Part shown: piece after piece, positions 62,594 to 64,000 of the stretch | Numbering within the stretch: the stretch's first letter is position 1 | Layout: each line of letters begins with the position of its first letter | NCBI GenBank assembly: GCA_003586115.2 | Contig: QVOM02000034.1 | Location: 139,625,937 to 139,689,936 of the forward strand | DNA length: 64,000 bases | Origin: Salvator merianae | Taxonomy: Eukaryota; Chordata; Lepidosauria; Squamata; Teiidae | Reading direction: 5' to 3' | Program-made: the position numbers and the translations under genes | The notes under the pieces: model-generated | Database searches by the model: none | Seen by the model: the letters and a program-made list of their open reading frames with translations, nothing else | Told to the model about the DNA's origin: nothing

Positions 62594-64000
62594 ACCACAG
62601 GTTTAAATGCTTTGTCCTACAGTGATTAAGTTTGAAGAAACCCCTCTGTTTGCCTGTAGCAATGAAAAGCTTTCTGAAATTCCCACTTTATTCTTTGGAG
62701 AATATTCATACTTTTTTGCATGTGCACAAGAGAACAGTGATGATGGACTCCAGTTTTCAAATGACTGATTGGTTTCTATATTGTTGGATCATTTGTTGAG
62801 AGTAGATTCAGGAAGAAACTGAGGAGGAAAGAGGGTTACGACAGAATAGAATAGGGATGTACTAAGCTGCAGTTTGTTGAAGATGAACTGCTGAAAGAGA
62901 GTGAGGGAGCATTTGAATTTTACCAGTTTACAACTGTTAGAGGAGGGGAGAGTGGAGTGAAGGTATACCCAATAAATTTAAAGCAGAACTGACAGTGCTT
63001 GCTGGACTCTTTGAGGCAGGGCTCTCTTTCCCAGTTCACACTGCAGCTTGGAGGGGTTGGGACTATGCTGTGCTGGGGATGACATCATCACTCAAGCCAT
63101 AGAGATGCTACGCTCCCTTCCCCTTCCCTGGGTTCTGTCAAGCCTGAATGTGTAGAATTAAATGCCCCCTCACTCCTCTTGAGCAGTTCGTGTTTGACCA
63201 ACTGCAGTTTAGCTTATCCTTAGAATAGGATAGCTTATCCTTGTGCCTGAGAAAGATAGATTCTTGCTGGGAAGTATAAATGGTTGCTTCCAGGTAATGC
63301 ACAATGCTAAGAACTGGTTTTGGCAAATTTACCAAATAGCGCAAAAGGTTTGAATTGAATAGTTCAGAATGAAAGTTTTTACATGAGAGTGAACTCTCAG
63401 AAAATAGATGATTACTGGGTACCTGATATGCCTCCATCCACGCTTTACCTCTCAAGTTGGAAGCCAGAATTGTTTTAGGAAGCAGCTACTGGATTTGTTT
63501 CTACCATCATCTCTTCAGCTATTGATGATAGTGACTTCAGTGCAGCAGACAGTGCAAAAAGTACCTTGGCAACCATAAAATGCAATGCTTAGCGTGTTGC
63601 TTTTTAGATCAACAGTTGACAATGCTAAGCTTTATTTTTAAAAATTAGTTAATGGCATCATATAAATATATGTATTACTAATAACTTCTGTGATGGCTAT
63701 TTGGTAATGTTACGGTAAAGTTACCTTGAATGTATCTTCATTAAATATTATAGTTCTGTATTGAGAACATAGAATTTTACAAAGGCAGTTCTAGTAAGAT
63801 CATTTTCAATGCTTCCTTTATTCTTAGTTAGGATATTTGAAGTGCAAACTGTACTTTATTCCAGTTTTATGGAAAATTAAAAAAATAGGTGAATCTTGTA
63901 TCCTGAAATGCAAAATGCAGTAGTTGTTTTTTTTTTTAATGCAAATTGTGTGGAAGACTGTGTTAAGTTTTAATGAAATTGGAGTCAGTAAAAAGGTGCA
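62594..64000. other. Downstream flank, nothing recognised
   Basis: No exon, transposon terminus or RNA gene is supported. Unassigned AT-rich DNA with short homopolymer runs. Confidence 0.45.

Overview
The window is vertebrate nuclear DNA, most likely from a squamate reptile (lizard or gecko-like). This is inferred from single-copy genes split by long introns with GT/AG splice sites, and from a dense mix of old CR1/L3, L2 and L1 LINE fragments, Ty3/gypsy LTR remains, tRNA-derived SINEs and very many short non-autonomous DNA transposons (hAT-like MITEs). No bacterial-style operons, rRNA, functional tRNA or CRISPR array is present. The species cannot be fixed from the sequence alone.

Two host genes can be supported. 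On the minus strand a TNF-superfamily ligand gene, best matched to TNFSF4 (OX40L), has its first coding exon at 29540-29704 (cytoplasmic tail plus transmembrane anchor, perfect GTAAGT donor) and its last coding exon at 2085-2479 (TNF-homology domain). One short linking exon was not located. On the plus strand MZT2 (mitotic-spindle organizing protein 2, a gamma-tubulin ring complex partner) starts at 52846 in a CpG-rich promoter. Its exons are 52846-53000, 54331-54449 and probably 60812-61014, which join in frame to 158 residues, followed by poly(A) signals near 61365 and 61378. The genes are transcribed divergently, about 23 kb apart.

Layout. 1-2084: probable 3' UTR/flank of the TNFSF4-like gene with a GAAA microsatellite. 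2480-29539: its intron(s), holding an endogenous-retrovirus gag relic (about 6080-6790), a decayed L1 (about 7770-11790), a minus-strand gypsy element interrupted by an LTR-like block and a MITE (11789-15180), a diverged minisatellite (16440-16885), a near-perfect 102-nt hairpin (17787-17888), L1 3' ends (18540-19380, 27715-28300), a CpG-rich TIR element (20546-21931), a foldback element (23128-23937) and several MITEs. 29705-52640: intergenic, with a cluster of MITEs (30078-32471), a CR1-type LINE that keeps ORF1 esterase and ORF2 endonuclease segments but is split by a 1.2 kb insert (32580-35177), gypsy gag and pol fragments (40080-40764, 42970-43895), CR1/L3 and L2 copies (43896-45230, 45720-48660), and a half-L1 (about 49440-50998) between two inverted copies of a 300-bp repeat. 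52640-61400: MZT2. 61400-64000: flank with one more MITE.

The strongest individual leads are the intact-looking reptilian OX40L-like exons, the long hairpin at 17787, the MITE family with shared TTTGCACTTA-type termini, the half-L1, and the foldback element at 23128. All transposon polymerase and gag regions are broken by stops or frameshifts, so none looks autonomous.
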